From contig JBGPOZ010000034.1 of the NCBI GenBank assembly GCA_041488295.1, positions 1 through 28,419 of the forward strand: a stretch of 28,419 nucleotides of DNA, given 5' to 3'. The position numbers were made by a program, and so were the translations under genes. This stretch comes from URHD0088 sp041488295. Its GTDB lineage: Bacteria > Pseudomonadota > Alphaproteobacteria > ATCC43930 > CGMCC-115725. The notes under the pieces were generated by a model that was given only the letters and a program-made list of their open reading frames with translations, was not told where the DNA came from and did not search any database. Below are positions 28,410 through 28,419 of this stretch, piece after piece. The first letter of the stretch is position 1, and the number at the start of each line of letters is the position of its first letter.

Positions 28410-28419
28410 TCAGAACTCG
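28410..28419 (-). CDS. Possible 3' end of secD (window edge)
   Basis: Only the last codons GAG TTC TGA would lie inside the window. The call rests on the usual secD-secF order and five-base spacing to the secF start, not on protein sequence. Confidence 0.35.

Overview
The window is GC-rich, densely coded chromosomal DNA of an alphaproteobacterium; I cannot name the genus. The signs are a fused NuoE-NuoF formate dehydrogenase beta subunit of the Methylorubrum Fdh1B type, adjacent gyrA and coaD, a secF gene followed by an Mth938/NDUFAF3-like gene, an NDUFAF6-like squalene/phytoene-synthase-fold protein, and C-rich GCAA/TTGC palindromes between genes. No tRNA, rRNA, transposase, phage gene or CRISPR array was seen.

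Region 1 (1-8058, minus strand) is an oxalate/formate block. A GntR-family regulator, oxalyl-CoA decarboxylase (oxc) and formyl-CoA:oxalate CoA-transferase (frc) form one operon. Its promoter carries two palindromes, one over the -35 and one over the -10. After an interval with two inverted copies of a palindromic repeat comes a tight sucC-sucD-fdh1B operon. Frc and Oxc convert oxalate to formate and CO2, and the formate dehydrogenase beta subunit passes formate electrons to NAD+. SucCD makes or uses succinyl-CoA. The FDH alpha subunit is not in the window.

Region 2 (8131-16000) holds a TerC-family membrane protein, a small secreted His/Cys protein, coaD, gyrA (forced TTG start, hairpin in its leader, Gln at the quinolone hot spot), a secreted His/Asp-repeat protein, ssb, an S1C serine protease with no visible signal peptide, and a small exported TolA/TonB-C-like protein.

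Region 3 (16046-23080) has uvrA overlapping an HpnL-like membrane protein gene, which converges on a lone RND efflux permease of the MdtB/MdtC type.

Region 4 (23228-28419) begins with an inverted pair of intergenic repeats, then trmFO, then a minus-strand series secF, NDUFAF3-like and NDUFAF6-like. A plus-strand cassette interrupts that series: a 30-residue one-helix membrane peptide, a four-helix PuuD-like membrane protein, a strong terminator, and Fe-superoxide dismutase.

No wholly new system is evident. The best leads are the 30-residue peptide paired with the PuuD-like protein, the gntR/terC double-palindrome promoter, the coupling of sucCD to formate dehydrogenase beside oxc/frc, and the His/Asp-repeat protein.
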